From Nonomuraea helvata (GTDB lineage: Bacteria; Actinomycetota; Actinomycetes; Streptosporangiales; Streptosporangiaceae), in the NCBI RefSeq assembly GCF_039535785.1, contig NZ_BAAAXV010000005.1, positions 1,054,001 to 1,118,000 on the forward strand: a stretch of 64,000 bases of DNA, given 5' to 3'. Positions 14,496-23,317 of the stretch are shown here, in pieces. Position 1 is the stretch's first letter, and every line of letters begins with the position of its first letter. Both the position numbers and the translations under genes were made by a program. A model generated the notes under the pieces. That model saw only the letters and a program-made list of their open reading frames with translations, searched no databases and was not told the DNA's origin.

Positions 14496-17400
14496 TCAGG
14501 CCGACTCGCGCTCCCGCAGCCGCTGGCTGACCACCTGCGTCACGCCGTCACCGCGCATCGAGACGCCGTAGAGCGCGTCGGCGATCTCCATCGTGCGCTT
14601 GTTGTGCGTGATGACGATCAGCTGCGAGCTCTGCCGCAGCTCCTCGAACAGCATCAGCAGCCGCTGCGTGTTCGTGTCGTCGAGCGCGGCCTCGACCTCG
14701 TCCATCACGTAGAACGGCGAGGGCCGCGCCTTGAAGATCGAGACCAGGAACGCCACGGCGGTCAGCGACCGCTCGCCGCCCGACAGCAGCGACAGCCGCT
14801 TGACCTTCTTGCCCGGCGGCCTGGCCTCGACCTCGATGCCGGTGGTCAGCATGTCGTTGGGCTCGGTCAGCACGAGCCGGCCGTCGCCGCCGGGGAACAC
14901 CCTGCCGAAGATCTGCTCGAACTCCCTGGCCACGTCCTCGAACGCCGAGGCGAACATCTGCTCCACCCGGTCGTCGACCTCCTTGACCACGGTCAGCAGG
15001 TCGCGCCTGGTCTTCTTGAGGTCTTCGAGCTGGGAGTTGAGGAACGCGTGCCGCTCCTCAAGCGCCGCGAACTCCTCCAGCGCGAGCGGGTTGACCTTGC
15101 CGAGCTGGTTCATCTGCCGCTCGGCGGCCCTGGCCCGCTTCTCCTGCTCCTCGCGCACGTACGGCACGGGCGGGTCGCCGGGGACCGGGGCCTCGGGGCC
15201 GTACTCGGAGATCAGCGTCTCCACCTCGACCCCGAACTCCTCCAGCGCCCGCTGCTCCATCTGCTCCAGCCGCAACCGCTGCTCGGTGCGGGCGACCTCG
15301 CTGCCGTGCGCGCGGTTGACCAGCTTGTCGAGCTCCTGGCCGAGCTCGCGTACGCGGAGGCGGACCTGCTTGAGCTCGGCGTCGACGGCGACCCTGGCCA
15401 GATCGGCCTCGTCGCGCTCCCTGGAGGCGAGCTGGATGGACGACTCGAGCGCTTGGAGCACCTGCTTGGCGCCCTTGCCGACGGACTCGGCCACGGCAGC
15501 CTGCCGGCGGCGCCTGGCGCGCTGAGCGGCCGCCTGGGCGCGCTCCTGGCGCTCACGCTGGGCGGCCCTGACGAGGCCGTCGGCGCGGCCCTCGATGCCC
15601 TTGACGCGCTCCTCGGCGGTGCGGACCTGCAGGCGGGTCTCCATCTCGCGCTGCCTCGCGGCCTCGCAGGCGCTCGCCAGGTCGTCGCGGACCTCGGTGG
15701 TGGGCTCGGACTCCAGCTCCTGGGCGTACTCGGCCTCGGCCAGGCGGATCTCCAGCTCGGCCAGCTCCTCCAGGCCCTCGGTACGGGACTCCTCCGCCCT
15801 GGTCACGCTCGTGGCGAGGCGCTCCGCCTCGTCGTGGGCGGCGTTGGCGGCGGCCTCCAGCTGGGCCAGGCGCTTGGCGGCGGCGGCGTTGCGCTGGTCG
15901 GCCTCCCGCTGGCGGCTCCTGACCTGGTCGAGGGCGCCCTGCGCGGCGCTGACGCCCGCCTGTGCGGTGGTGACGGCGGTCTGGGCCTCGTTGACCTTGG
16001 CCTGGGCGGTCTCCAGCGCCCCCTGGGCCGCCTGCTCCCGCTCGATCGCCTCGTCCTGGGCCTCGGCCGTCTCCTCCGCCCTGCGCTCGGCCTCCTCCAG
16101 ATCCCTGACGGCCTCGTCGAGCGCGGCCCGCACCTGGAGCACCGAAGTGCCGCCCTCGGCGCCGCCGCTGGCCAGGTGCGCGCCCACCAGGTCACCTGTC
16201 CTGGTGACGGCCCTGAGACCGGAGTGCCGCCGGACCACCGCGCGGGCGGCCTCGAGGTCGTCCACGACCACGACGTCCGCGAGGATGTGGTCGAGGGCGG
16301 GCCGCAGGTGGTCGGGGACCGTGACGAGGTCGGCGGCCCACTGACCGCCCTCAGGAGCGGCCGTGCGCGTGCTCCGGTCGCCGCCGCCGGTGTGGCCCGC
16401 CTCGCCGTCGGCGCCTCCGGGGAGGGCCACCAGGAGGGTCGCCTGGCCCGAGCCCTGGGCGCGCAGCAGACCGAGCGCCTCGACGGCCGTGTCGAGGGTC
16501 TTCACCGCGATCGCCTCGGCCACGGGGCCCAGCACGGCCGCCACCGCCAGCTCGGCACCGGGCGCGACCTGCATCGAGGCCGCCAGCGGCCCCAGCACCC
16601 CGGCCAGGTCCGCGTCGAGCAGGGCCGCGCCGCCGTCGCCCTTGGCGAGCCCCAGCTCCAGGGCGTCGCGCCGGGCGACCAGAGCGGCCACGGACCGCTG
16701 CGCCTCCTGGTCGGCGGCGCGCGCTGTGGCCACCCCCGACTTGGCGACCTGCAGGGCGGCGCGCGGCGCGTCGAGACCCGACTTGGTCTCCTCCGCCGCC
16801 GCACGCGCCTCGTCGGCGACCGCTCTGGCCTCCTCCACCAGGGCCTGCGCGGTGGCGAGCTCCTCGGCGAGCGCGGGATCGACCGCGGGCTCCTCCAGCC
16901 GCTGCGCCTCCAGGTCCTCCCTGGCCCGCCGCTCGCGGTCGGCCGCGTCGGTCACGGCCTGCCGGAGCCGGCCGATCTCCTCCTCGGCGGCCCGCGCCCG
17001 GCTCCGTACGGAATCGACCTGCCCGCGCAGCTTGGCCAGCCCCTCGCGGCGGTCGGCGGCGGCCCTGGCGGCCAGGGCGAGCCGCTGCTCCTCGACGCTC
17101 AGCCCGGCCTCGGCCTCGGCGCGCCGCTGGACGGCCTCGTCCAGCAGCTCCTGCGCCTGCTCCAGCTCGGCCCTGAGGATCAGCTCGCTCTCGCGGACCT
17201 CGGCCGCCTCGCGTTCGAGGTCCTCGGGGTCGCGGCCGCGGCGCTCGATGGCGGCGGCGTCGAGCGCGTGGCGGTGGCGTTCGGCGGCGAGCTGCGCCAG
17301 GCCGGTGATGCGCTCGCGCAGCGACGAGAGCCGGAAGTACGTCTCCTGCGCGGCGGCCAGCCGCGGCTGCGTCTCGGCCTCGGCGGCCTCCAGCGCCGCC

Positions 17401-18206
17401 TCGCGCTGCTGGCCCTCGGCCAGCTCGGTCTCCACCTGGTGGCGCCGGGCCATGACGGCCGCCTCGTCGGCCGCCTCGCGCTCCAGCGTCGTACGCAGGA
17501 TGCCCACGTCGTCGGCCAGCAGCCGCAGCCGGGCGTCACGCAGGTCGGCCTGGATGACGGCGGCCTTGCGGGCGATCTCGGCCTGGCGGCCCAGCGGCTT
17601 GAGCTGGCGGCGCAGCTCGGTGGCGAGGTCCTGCACCCGGGTCAGGTTGGCCTGCATGGCGTCGAGCTTGCGCAGCGCCTTTTCCTTGCGCTTGCGGTGC
17701 TTGAGCACGCCTGCGGCCTCTTCGATGAACGCCCGCCGGTCCTCCGGCCCCGCGTGCAGCACGGTGTCGAGCTGGCCCTGACCGACGATCACGTGCATCT
17801 CCCGGCCGATGCCCGAGTCGGACAGCAGCTCCTGGATGTCGAGCAGGCGGCAGGTGTCGCCGTTGATCGCGTATTCGCTCTGCCCCGACCTGAACATCAG
17901 CCGGCTGATCGTGACCTCGGTGTAGTCGATCGGCAGCGCGCCGTCGGAGTTGTCGATGGTCAGCGTCACCTCGGCGCGCCCGAGCGGCGGCCTGGAGGAG
18001 GTGCCGGCGAAGATGACGTCCTCCATCTTGCCGCCGCGCAGCGACTTGGCGCTGTGCTCGCCCATGACCCAGGCCAGGGCGTCGACGACGTTGGACTTGC
18101 CCGAGCCGTTGGGCCCGACGACGCAGGTGATGCCCGGTTCGAAACGGAGGGCGGTCGCGGAGGCGAAGGACTTGAAGCCGCGCAGGGTGAGGGTCTTCAA
18201 ATACAA
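14496..18206 (-). CDS. smc: Chromosome segregation protein SMC
   Basis: A 1236-residue ATPase that compacts and segregates the chromosome with ScpA/ScpB. It has N-terminal Walker A GPNGSGKS (31-38), two long Ala/Glu/Arg-rich coiled coils, and a central hinge with Gly-rich segments (about 530-690, including an inserted Gly/Ser/Thr-rich loop near 595-615). The C-terminal head has LSGGER (1141-1146) and Walker B FYVMDEVEAALDD (about 1165-1177). It is slightly longer than the usual 1,190 or so residues, mostly from the hinge loop and coils. The antisense strand has a 1254-codon open frame, an artefact of GC-rich codon use. Confidence 0.98.
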   Translation of the reverse strand: MYLKTLTLRGFKSFASATALRFEPGITCVVGPNGSGKSNVVDALAWVMGEHSAKSLRGGKMEDVIFAGTSSRPPLGRAEVTLTIDNSDGALPIDYTEVTISRLMFRSGQSEYAINGDTCRLLDIQELLSDSGIGREMHVIVGQGQLDTVLHAGPEDRRAFIEEAAGVLKHRKRKEKALRKLDAMQANLTRVQDLATELRRQLKPLGRQAEIARKAAVIQADLRDARLRLLADDVGILRTTLEREAADEAAVMARRHQVETELAEGQQREAALEAAEAETQPRLAAAQETYFRLSSLRERITGLAQLAAERHRHALDAAAIERRGRDPEDLEREAAEVRESELILRAELEQAQELLDEAVQRRAEAEAGLSVEEQRLALAARAAADRREGLAKLRGQVDSVRSRARAAEEEIGRLRQAVTDAADRERRAREDLEAQRLEEPAVDPALAEELATAQALVEEARAVADEARAAAEETKSGLDAPRAALQVAKSGVATARAADQEAQRSVAALVARRDALELGLAKGDGGAALLDADLAGVLGPLAASMQVAPGAELAVAAVLGPVAEAIAVKTLDTAVEALGLLRAQGSGQATLLVALPGGADGEAGHTGGGDRSTRTAAPEGGQWAADLVTVPDHLRPALDHILADVVVVDDLEAARAVVRRHSGLRAVTRTGDLVGAHLASGGAEGGTSVLQVRAALDEAVRDLEEAERRAEETAEAQDEAIEREQAAQGALETAQAKVNEAQTAVTTAQAGVSAAQGALDQVRSRQREADQRNAAAAKRLAQLEAAANAAHDEAERLATSVTRAEESRTEGLEELAELEIRLAEAEYAQELESEPTTEVRDDLASACEAARQREMETRLQVRTAEERVKGIEGRADGLVRAAQRERQERAQAAAQRARRRRQAAVAESVGKGAKQVLQALESSIQLASRERDEADLARVAVDAELKQVRLRVRELGQELDKLVNRAHGSEVARTEQRLRLEQMEQRALEEFGVEVETLISEYGPEAPVPGDPPVPYVREEQEKRARAAERQMNQLGKVNPLALEEFAALEERHAFLNSQLEDLKKTRRDLLTVVKEVDDRVEQMFASAFEDVAREFEQIFGRVFPGGDGRLVLTEPNDMLTTGIEVEARPPGKKVKRLSLLSGGERSLTAVAFLVSIFKARPSPFYVMDEVEAALDDTNTQRLLMLFEELRQSSQLIVITHNKRTMEIADALYGVSMRGDGVTQVVSQRLRERESA

Positions 18207-18381
18207 GCGCGACCCCCTTCACCGTGATGCGGACTCGGGAAAGCCTACTGGTCCGCACCGTGCCACGTGGGCCCGTACCTTCTGGACCGCATTGACCTGG
18301 GCAAAGGAAGCTTTTCTTAAGCGCACAAATAACAAGGGACGCCTCTCCGAGACGTCCCTGGGTCTTGCGCTCCGATCACTC
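18207..18381 (-). promoter_or_regulatory. Intergenic region upstream of smc
   Basis: 175 bp that hold the terminator of the upstream small gene and presumably the smc promoter. No strong -10/-35 pair is evident. The segment around 18310-18335 is AT-rich and could serve either as the terminator tail or as part of the smc promoter. Confidence 0.3.
18335..18359 (-). terminator. Rho-independent terminator of the small coiled-coil gene
   Basis: AGGGACG (18335-18341) and CGTCCCT (18353-18359) form a 7-bp stem with an 11-nt loop. On the minus strand the stem is followed by TTGTTATTTG, a loose T-rich tail. It lies 23 bp after the stop of the 64-residue gene. Confidence 0.65.
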
Positions 18382-18576
18382 TCAGGTGAGTGCCGGCTCG
18401 CGCTCTTGCATGCGGCTTATCGCCTCGTCGCGGGTTTGCGCCGCAAGAGCGTCATTGGTGGCCTGAAGTCGGATGAGTTCTGCCTCCAGATCCCGGATAC
18501 GCTGCTGCAGGCGGCGCATCTCCGAGACCATTCGAGGGTCAGGACCGCCGACGTGGCCGAGTAGAGCCTTCGCCAT
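18382..18576 (-). CDS. Small conserved coiled-coil protein upstream of smc
   Basis: A 64-residue protein (MAKALLGHVGGPDPRMVSEM...) whose middle (about residues 18-50, LQQRIRDLEAELIRLQATNDALAAQ) is a strong heptad-repeat coiled coil. Similar small proteins occur in many actinomycetes, as I recall; their function is not known to me. The ATG at 18576 is preceded by GGAGGACCCTTTACC. It has its own terminator, so it is probably a single-gene transcript. Confidence 0.8.
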   Translation of the reverse strand: MAKALLGHVGGPDPRMVSEMRRLQQRIRDLEAELIRLQATNDALAAQTRDEAISRMQEREPALT

Positions 18577-18766
18577 GGTAAAGGGTCCTCCACGCTGAGT
18601 GACCAGACTGGTTCGCGCACTTCTATTCCGCGGGAGGGGTGCGCGTGGTACCTAACAAGAGTCGCACCGGCAGTGTGGGCGGTCAAGTCGAACAAACCGC
18701 TGAGCCCTACTGATGGGCACTCCCGACATACAACTATACCCTATTTGGGCGGTTTAACGGAAGGCC
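18577..18766. promoter_or_regulatory. Intergenic region with promoter for the small coiled-coil gene
   Basis: 190 bp, AT-rich around 18725-18760. On the minus strand TATAGT (complement of about 18732-18737) is a plausible -10 element for the 64-residue gene. A short plus-strand frame (18673-18858) runs through here, but it has no ribosome binding site and overlaps acyP, so I do not call it a gene. Confidence 0.35.
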
Positions 18767-19054
18767 CTACCGTTCCACAAAACCACCCAAACTACCTCGA
18801 GGTTCGCTCCAACGTTCTACTACTCCATCCACTCTCCCCGGCGTGTCGCAACCTCTGAGCAGCTCGAGCAGCTTGACGCACGCCTCGCGGGGGCCCTCCG
18901 CGACCACTTCGACCCGGCCGTCGGCCGTGTTGCGCGCCCAGCCCTGCAGCCCCAGCTCCAGTGCCCGGGCACGGGTCCACCAGCGGAACCCCACACCTTG
19001 GACCCTGCCCCGAACCCAGGCGGTCAACCGGGCGTTCTCCCCGTTTTCCTGCAT
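18767..19054 (-). CDS. acyP: Acylphosphatase
   Basis: A 95-residue enzyme that hydrolyses acyl phosphates. GRVQGVGFRWWTRARALELGLQGWARNTADGRVEV holds the phosphate-binding loop, catalytic Arg (GFR) and catalytic Asn (ARN) at the expected spacing. ATG 19054 (MQENGENARLTAWV) has AGGAG six bases upstream, which supports it over the longer frame from 19087 that overlaps the LysR gene. acyP next to smc is a conserved actinobacterial pairing. Confidence 0.93.
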   Translation of the reverse strand: MQENGENARLTAWVRGRVQGVGFRWWTRARALELGLQGWARNTADGRVEVVAEGPREACVKLLELLRGCDTPGRVDGVVERWSEPRGSLGGFVER

Positions 19055-19076
19055 GTCCGCTCCTGTCTGGCTCCTG

Positions 19077-19979
19077 TCAGGCCACAAGGGACTCCACCCC
19101 GAGTGCGTGCCCGACCGCCGCCTCGTCGAACGCCCTGATCGCGGCGGTCTCGGCGGCCTTCACCCAGGCCAGGCCCATGACGGACGGGCGCAGCCCCGTG
19201 ACGGGCACGAAGGCCACGTCCGGACGCCTGTGGTGGGCCGCCGTCGGTGTGCAGAACAGCATGCCACCCCGGTTCAGCGCCACCTGGATCAGACCCTCCT
19301 GACTGGTGGCCACCGCACTGGCCCGGGGAATCGGACGTCCGGATGGGGTTGCGGACGGTGTCATGCGCTCGAGCCAGGCACGCGGCGCGGGGCCGTCCAG
19401 GCTGATCAGGGGCACGTCCGACAGCTCCTCGGCGGCGATGCCCGCGCGAGCGGCGAGCGGATGCCGCGTGGAGACGCCCAGCTGGTACGAGACCTCGTTC
19501 AGCCCCTCCCCGGTGGCCAGGTCGGGTTCGTCCACCGGCAGCAGCGTGAACGCGATGTCCACCTGCCCGGCGCGCAACCTGCCGAAAGGGTCCGAGAGCG
19601 GGATCTCCACCAGCTCCACCTCGCATCCTGGATAACGGCGCTCGAAGGCCCGCACACTGCCCGTGACAACCTCCGTCGGCGTGGACAGGAACCCGACCCG
19701 CAGCACGCCGGTCACCTCGCGGGCCGCCGCCTTGGCCCGGCTCACCGCGTCCGCCAGGCCGTCGTAGGCGGGGCGCAGATCGGCCAGGAAGCGCTCGCCG
19801 AGCGGTGTGAGGCGCACCCTGCGGCTGGTCCGCTGGAAGAGCCTGCCGCCGATCCTGGTCTCCAGCGCGCCTATGAGCTGGCTCACCCTTCCCGGCGACA
19901 GGTAGAGGCGTTCGGCCGTACGCGCGAAGTGCAGCTCCTCGCTGAGCACCACGAAGCACTCCAGCTCCCTGAACTCCAT
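19077..19979 (-). CDS. LysR-family transcriptional regulator
   Basis: A 300-residue LTTR. The N-terminal winged helix-turn-helix (ELECFVVLSEELHFARTAERLYLSPGRVSQLIGALETRIGGRLFQRTSRRVRLTPLG) is intact, and the effector domain follows from about residue 90 (VLRVGFLSTPTEVVTGSVRAFERRYPGCEVEL). ATG 19979 gives the canonical LTTR start; the open frame to 20291 overlaps the divergent MFS gene and lacks a start signal. It is divergent from an MFS transporter 91 bp away, the usual arrangement for a regulator of its neighbour. Confidence 0.92.
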   Translation of the reverse strand: MEFRELECFVVLSEELHFARTAERLYLSPGRVSQLIGALETRIGGRLFQRTSRRVRLTPLGERFLADLRPAYDGLADAVSRAKAAAREVTGVLRVGFLSTPTEVVTGSVRAFERRYPGCEVELVEIPLSDPFGRLRAGQVDIAFTLLPVDEPDLATGEGLNEVSYQLGVSTRHPLAARAGIAAEELSDVPLISLDGPAPRAWLERMTPSATPSGRPIPRASAVATSQEGLIQVALNRGGMLFCTPTAAHHRRPDVAFVPVTGLRPSVMGLAWVKAAETAAIRAFDEAAVGHALGVESLVA

Positions 19980-20070
19980 CCCCAGAACCTCCGGATCGCT
20001 TAGCCCACCTAAACCAAGCCTTCGGACTTCGCCATTGTTCCCGCAGGCGGCCGGGCAAAGGCTGGGTGGC

Positions 20071-21234
20071 ATGACCATGACCGGAGTTTCCCCTGCTACC
20101 AGGGCTCGCTGGCTGGCCGTGTCGGCGGTCGCGGTGGGCACCTTCACCATCGTGACCAGCGAGATGCTGCCCGTCGGGCTGCTGACCTCGATCGCCGCCA
20201 CCCTTGGGGTGTCCGACGGGACGGCCGGGCTGATGATGTCCGCCCCTGGGCTGATCGCCGCCGTCTCGGCCCCCGTGCTGGCGGTGACCACCCGCCGGCT
20301 GGACCGGCGGGCCGTCTTGATCGGGCTGATGGCGCTGCTGACGGCGGCGAACCTGGTGTGCGCGTCCGCACCGAGCTATCCCGTCATCCTGGCCGGCCGG
20401 GTGCTGACCGGGGTGAGCATCGGCGGGTTCTGGGCCTTCGCGGCCGGTCTGGCGACGCGGCTGGTGCCGGAGCGGTCGGTCGGCAGGGCCACGTCGATCA
20501 TCCTGGCCGGGGTTTCCGTGGCGTCGGTGCTGGGGGTGCCCGCGGCGACGTTCATCTCGTCGTTCGCGGGCTGGCGCAGCGCGTTCGCCGCGATGGGGGT
20601 GGTGGCGCTGGCACTGATCGCGGTCCTGTACGCGACGCTGCCGCCCCTGCCCGGCGAGACCTCCGCCCGGACCTCGGGCACCCGGCAAGGATGGCTCTCG
20701 GGGCCGCTCAGGACCGTCCTCGTCATGACCGTCCTGATCGTGTCCGGCCACTTCGCGGCCTACACCTACGTCCGGCCGTTCCTGGAGCAGGTCTCGCACG
20801 CCGATCCGGCGCTCGTCAGCACCGTCCTCCTCGTGTACGGCGCCGCGGGCGTGGCCGGCAACTTCGCCGCGGGCGCGTGGGCGGCCAGGAACCCCAAGCC
20901 GGTGCTGATCATCCTGGCCACGCTCATGGCGCTGGCCACGGCGGCGCTGCCCGCGATCGGCCTTCCCCTGGCCCTGCTGGTGGTGTGGGGCGCGGGCTAC
21001 GGGGGCGTCGGGGTGACGCTGCAGCTGTGGATCATGCGTGCGGGCGGCGACGAGCTCGGCACGGCGCTCTTCGTCAGCGCCTTCAACGTCTCCATCGCGC
21101 TCGGCGCGTTCGCCGGCGGCAGGGTCGTGGACGGGTTCTCGATCTCGGCCACGATGTGGCTGGGCGCCGGGCTGGCGGTGCTCACCGCGGCCGTCGCTGG
21201 CATCTGGGGCAGGAGTAGGACGACCGGTTCATGA
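20071..21234 (+). CDS. MFS transporter (DHA1-type efflux)
   Basis: A 387-residue major-facilitator protein with twelve hydrophobic segments, starting TMTGVSPATRARWLAVSAVAVGTFTIVTSEMLPVGLL. The E-M-L-P-V-G-L-L motif in the first segment and AGRVLTGVSIGGFWAF in the fourth are typical of the AraJ/chloramphenicol-efflux DHA1 branch. ATG 20071 follows GGCTGGGTGG. Probably regulated by the divergent LysR gene. Its 3' end overlaps mutM by 53 bp. Substrate unknown. Confidence 0.9.
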   Translation: MTMTGVSPATRARWLAVSAVAVGTFTIVTSEMLPVGLLTSIAATLGVSDGTAGLMMSAPGLIAAVSAPVLAVTTRRLDRRAVLIGLMALLTAANLVCASAPSYPVILAGRVLTGVSIGGFWAFAAGLATRLVPERSVGRATSIILAGVSVASVLGVPAATFISSFAGWRSAFAAMGVVALALIAVLYATLPPLPGETSARTSGTRQGWLSGPLRTVLVMTVLIVSGHFAAYTYVRPFLEQVSHADPALVSTVLLVYGAAGVAGNFAAGAWAARNPKPVLIILATLMALATAALPAIGLPLALLVVWGAGYGGVGVTLQLWIMRAGGDELGTALFVSAFNVSIALGAFAGGRVVDGFSISATMWLGAGLAVLTAAVAGIWGRSRTTGS

Positions 21235-22027
21235 ACGGCTCGCGCCTGATCGGGGTGCCGCAGCGCGAGCAGGGCAGGTCGCGCCGGCCGTACACCTCCA
21301 GGGAGCGCTCGAAGTAGCCGCTCTCGCCGTTGACGTTCACGTACAGGCTGTCGAACGAGGTGCCGCCGGCCCGCAGCGCGGACGCCATGACCGTGCGCAC
21401 GGCGCCCAGCAGCTCGTCGATCTTGGGGCGCGTGAGCGTGTGCGTGGGCCTGGCCCAGTGGAGCCGGGCCATCCACAGGGCCTCGTCCGCGTAGATGTTG
21501 CCGACGCCGCTGATCAGCGACTGGTCGAGCAGCGCCCGCTTGATCTCGGTGTGCCTGGCCCGGAGCCTGCGGGCGAACTCGGCCTCGTCGAACACCGCCT
21601 CGAACGGGTCGGGAGCGATGTGGGAGATCGGCTCCGGCACGCCGCCGACCAGGGGCGTGACCATGACGTGGCCGAACGTCCGCTGGTCGACGAAGCGCAG
21701 GTCGGGGCCGCCGTCCTCGAAGCGGACGCGGACCCGGAGATGCTTCTCCAGCGGAGAGTCCTGGTCGACCACCAGCAGCTGACCGCTCATCCCCAGATGG
21801 GCCATGAGGGCTTCCTCGGCGCCCGACAGCCGGAGCCACAGGTATTTGCCACGGCGCTCGGCGGACAGCACCTCCCGGCCCTTCAGCCGGGCCGTGAACT
21901 CGTCGGCCCCGGGCACGTGCCGCCTGATCGCGCGGGGGTGCAGCACCTCCGCCGAGGCGATCTCGCGTCCGGTGACCCATTGCGCGAGGCCGCGCCTGAC
22001 GACCTCGACCTCTGGCAGCTCAGGCAC
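21182..22027 (-). CDS. mutM: Formamidopyrimidine-DNA glycosylase MutM/Fpg
   Basis: A 281-residue base-excision repair enzyme that removes oxidised purines such as 8-oxoguanine. The mature N-terminus must be Pro-Glu, because the N-terminal proline is the catalytic nucleophile. The sequence V-PELPEVE begins at GTG 22027 (AGGGG seven bases upstream), so this start is firm and the longer frame from 22051 is not. Other features: LMAHLGMSGQ, the helix-two-turn-helix SLISGVGNIYADEALW, and a C-terminal four-Cys zinc finger CSRC...CPRC. Confidence 0.96.
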   Translation of the reverse strand: MPELPEVEVVRRGLAQWVTGREIASAEVLHPRAIRRHVPGADEFTARLKGREVLSAERRGKYLWLRLSGAEEALMAHLGMSGQLLVVDQDSPLEKHLRVRVRFEDGGPDLRFVDQRTFGHVMVTPLVGGVPEPISHIAPDPFEAVFDEAEFARRLRARHTEIKRALLDQSLISGVGNIYADEALWMARLHWARPTHTLTRPKIDELLGAVRTVMASALRAGGTSFDSLYVNVNGESGYFERSLEVYGRRDLPCSRCGTPIRREPFMNRSSYSCPRCQRRPR

Positions 22028-22104
22028 CTCAGACCCCTGTGACTCGGGCACCTTCGGGCGCCCCGGGCAGTGCCCCGGGCGCTTCGGGCGGCAACCTCAT
22101 TCTC

Positions 22105-22128
22105 GCCCTCCGGACACATCCGGAGGGC
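22105..22128 (-). other. Hairpin between rnc and mutM
   Basis: GCCCTCCGGA (22105-22114) and TCCGGAGGGC (22119-22128) form a perfect 10-bp stem with a 4-nt loop, just after the rnc stop and about 78 bp before the mutM start. There is no T-tract. It may stabilise the rnc 3' end, attenuate read-through, or be an RNase III target; the last is only a suggestion from its position. Confidence 0.5.
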
Positions 22129-22132
22129 CCGT

Positions 22133-22873
22133 TCAGCCGGCGGGCTGGCTCTCGCGCTGCTCGCGCCTGGCCCTGATGCGGGTCCAGGCCGCCTCGGCCG
22201 CCTGCTGCTCGGCCTCCTTCTTGCTGCGCCCGGTGCCCGACCCGTACGACTCGCCGCCGACCCGCACCATGGCCGTGAACGACTTGGCGTGGTCGGGGCC
22301 GCTCTCCTCGACGTGGTATTCGGGCACGCCGAGCGCCTCGGAGGCGGTCAGCTCCTGCAGCGAGGTCTTCCAGTCGAGCCCGGCCCCGAGCGAGGCCGAG
22401 CGGACGATCAGCGGGTCGAACAGCACGTGCACCACCCGGAACGCCTCGTCGAGCCCCTTGTCGACGTAGATCGCGCCGATCAGCGCCTCGAGGGTGTCGG
22501 CCAGGATGGACGACTTGTCGCGGCCGCCGGTGCCCTCCTCGCCCCTGCCGAGCCGCAGGAACCGGCCCAGGCCCAGGTTTCTGGCCACGTCGGCCAGCGC
22601 CCGCATGTTGACCACCGCGGCACGCAGCTTCGCCAGCTGGCCCTCGGGCAGGTCAGGGTGGTTGCGGTAGAGGGTGTCGGTGACCACCAGGCCCAGCACC
22701 GAGTCGCCCAGGAACTCCAGGCGCTCGTTGGTGGGCAGGCCGCCGTTCTCGTACGCGTAGGAGCGGTGGGTCAGCGCCCGCTCCAGGATGTCGGGGTCGA
22801 GCCCGACCGACAGGACCCGCTCAAGCTCGTCTCTGGCGACCTCCACGGCCACCGGCTTAGGACCTGCGCCCAC
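22133..22873 (-). CDS. rnc: Ribonuclease III
   Basis: A 246-residue double-strand-specific endoribonuclease for rRNA and mRNA processing. The RNase III signature NERLEFLGDSVLGLVVTD (about residues 50-67) includes the catalytic acidic residues, and a second acidic site lies in DTLEALIGAIYVD. A C-terminal dsRNA-binding domain begins near residue 168 (DWKTSLQEL...KKEAEQQAAEAAW). GTG 22873 is chosen because AGGAGG lies seven bases upstream; the frame open to 23032 has no such signal. Confidence 0.96.
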   Translation of the reverse strand: MGAGPKPVAVEVARDELERVLSVGLDPDILERALTHRSYAYENGGLPTNERLEFLGDSVLGLVVTDTLYRNHPDLPEGQLAKLRAAVVNMRALADVARNLGLGRFLRLGRGEEGTGGRDKSSILADTLEALIGAIYVDKGLDEAFRVVHVLFDPLIVRSASLGAGLDWKTSLQELTASEALGVPEYHVEESGPDHAKSFTAMVRVGGESYGSGTGRSKKEAEQQAAEAAWTRIRARREQRESQPAG

Positions 22874-23136
22874 GTCTTTCCTCCTCGGACATCTTTCGCA
22901 TGGCGCGCGCCGGCTGCGGAAGATGCCCGAAAACGTGGTGGGCGTCGGGGTAACGCGTAGCCCCGGCGTCCACCACGGCCGCGGGCGAACCGCCGCCGTA
23001 CGCATCTGAGACGGTAACGCCGACCGAGGCACAATGGCACCCGGTCGGCATCACGTCAAGAGCTGATGGGAAACCTGCGATGTGGACTGCCGCCACGGCT
23101 TCGACCGAGCACCACAGGTTTCTTGTCAGGCGCTGA
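22874..23136. other. Intergenic region between rpmF and rnc
   Basis: 263 bp with several overlapping open frames on both strands, none with family similarity or a good ribosome binding site. I see no tRNA, hairpin with T-tract or strong promoter. It separates rpmF from rnc and may carry the rnc promoter. Confidence 0.3.
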
Positions 23137-23316
23137 TCAGGCGGACGGCTCGATGACCTGACGGCGGTTGTAGGTGCCGCAGGTGGGGCACGCGATGTGC
23201 GGCTGCTTGGGCGAACGGCACTGCGGGCAGCTCACCAGGGCGACAGCAGTCGTCTTCCACTGGGAGCGACGGTGGCGGGTGTTACTCCGCGACATCTTTC
23301 GCTTCGGGACGGCCAC
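23137..23316 (-). CDS. rpmF: 50S ribosomal protein L32
   Basis: A 59-residue ribosomal protein starting VAVPKRKMSRSNTRHRRSQWKT, the standard L32 N-terminus. Four cysteines (CPQC...CPTC) form a zinc ribbon, so this is the zinc-binding C+ form. GTG 23316 has AGGAG seven bases upstream and begins one base after the DUF177 stop codon; the two genes are a conserved pair. Confidence 0.96.
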   Translation of the reverse strand: MAVPKRKMSRSNTRHRRSQWKTTAVALVSCPQCRSPKQPHIACPTCGTYNRRQVIEPSA

Positions 23317-23317
23317 G

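Noticed and set aside
14463..18227. A 1254-codon open frame antisense to smc
   Set aside because: It mirrors smc codon by codon, has Leu/Gly/His-rich low-complexity sequence and no domain; it is a by-product of GC-rich third positions.
18673..18858. Short plus-strand ORF upstream of acyP
   Set aside because: No ribosome binding site, overlaps acyP and has no similarity I can see.
22771..23096. Small ORFs upstream of rnc
   Set aside because: They overlap the well-supported rnc start, are Arg-rich shadows, and lack ribosome binding sites.
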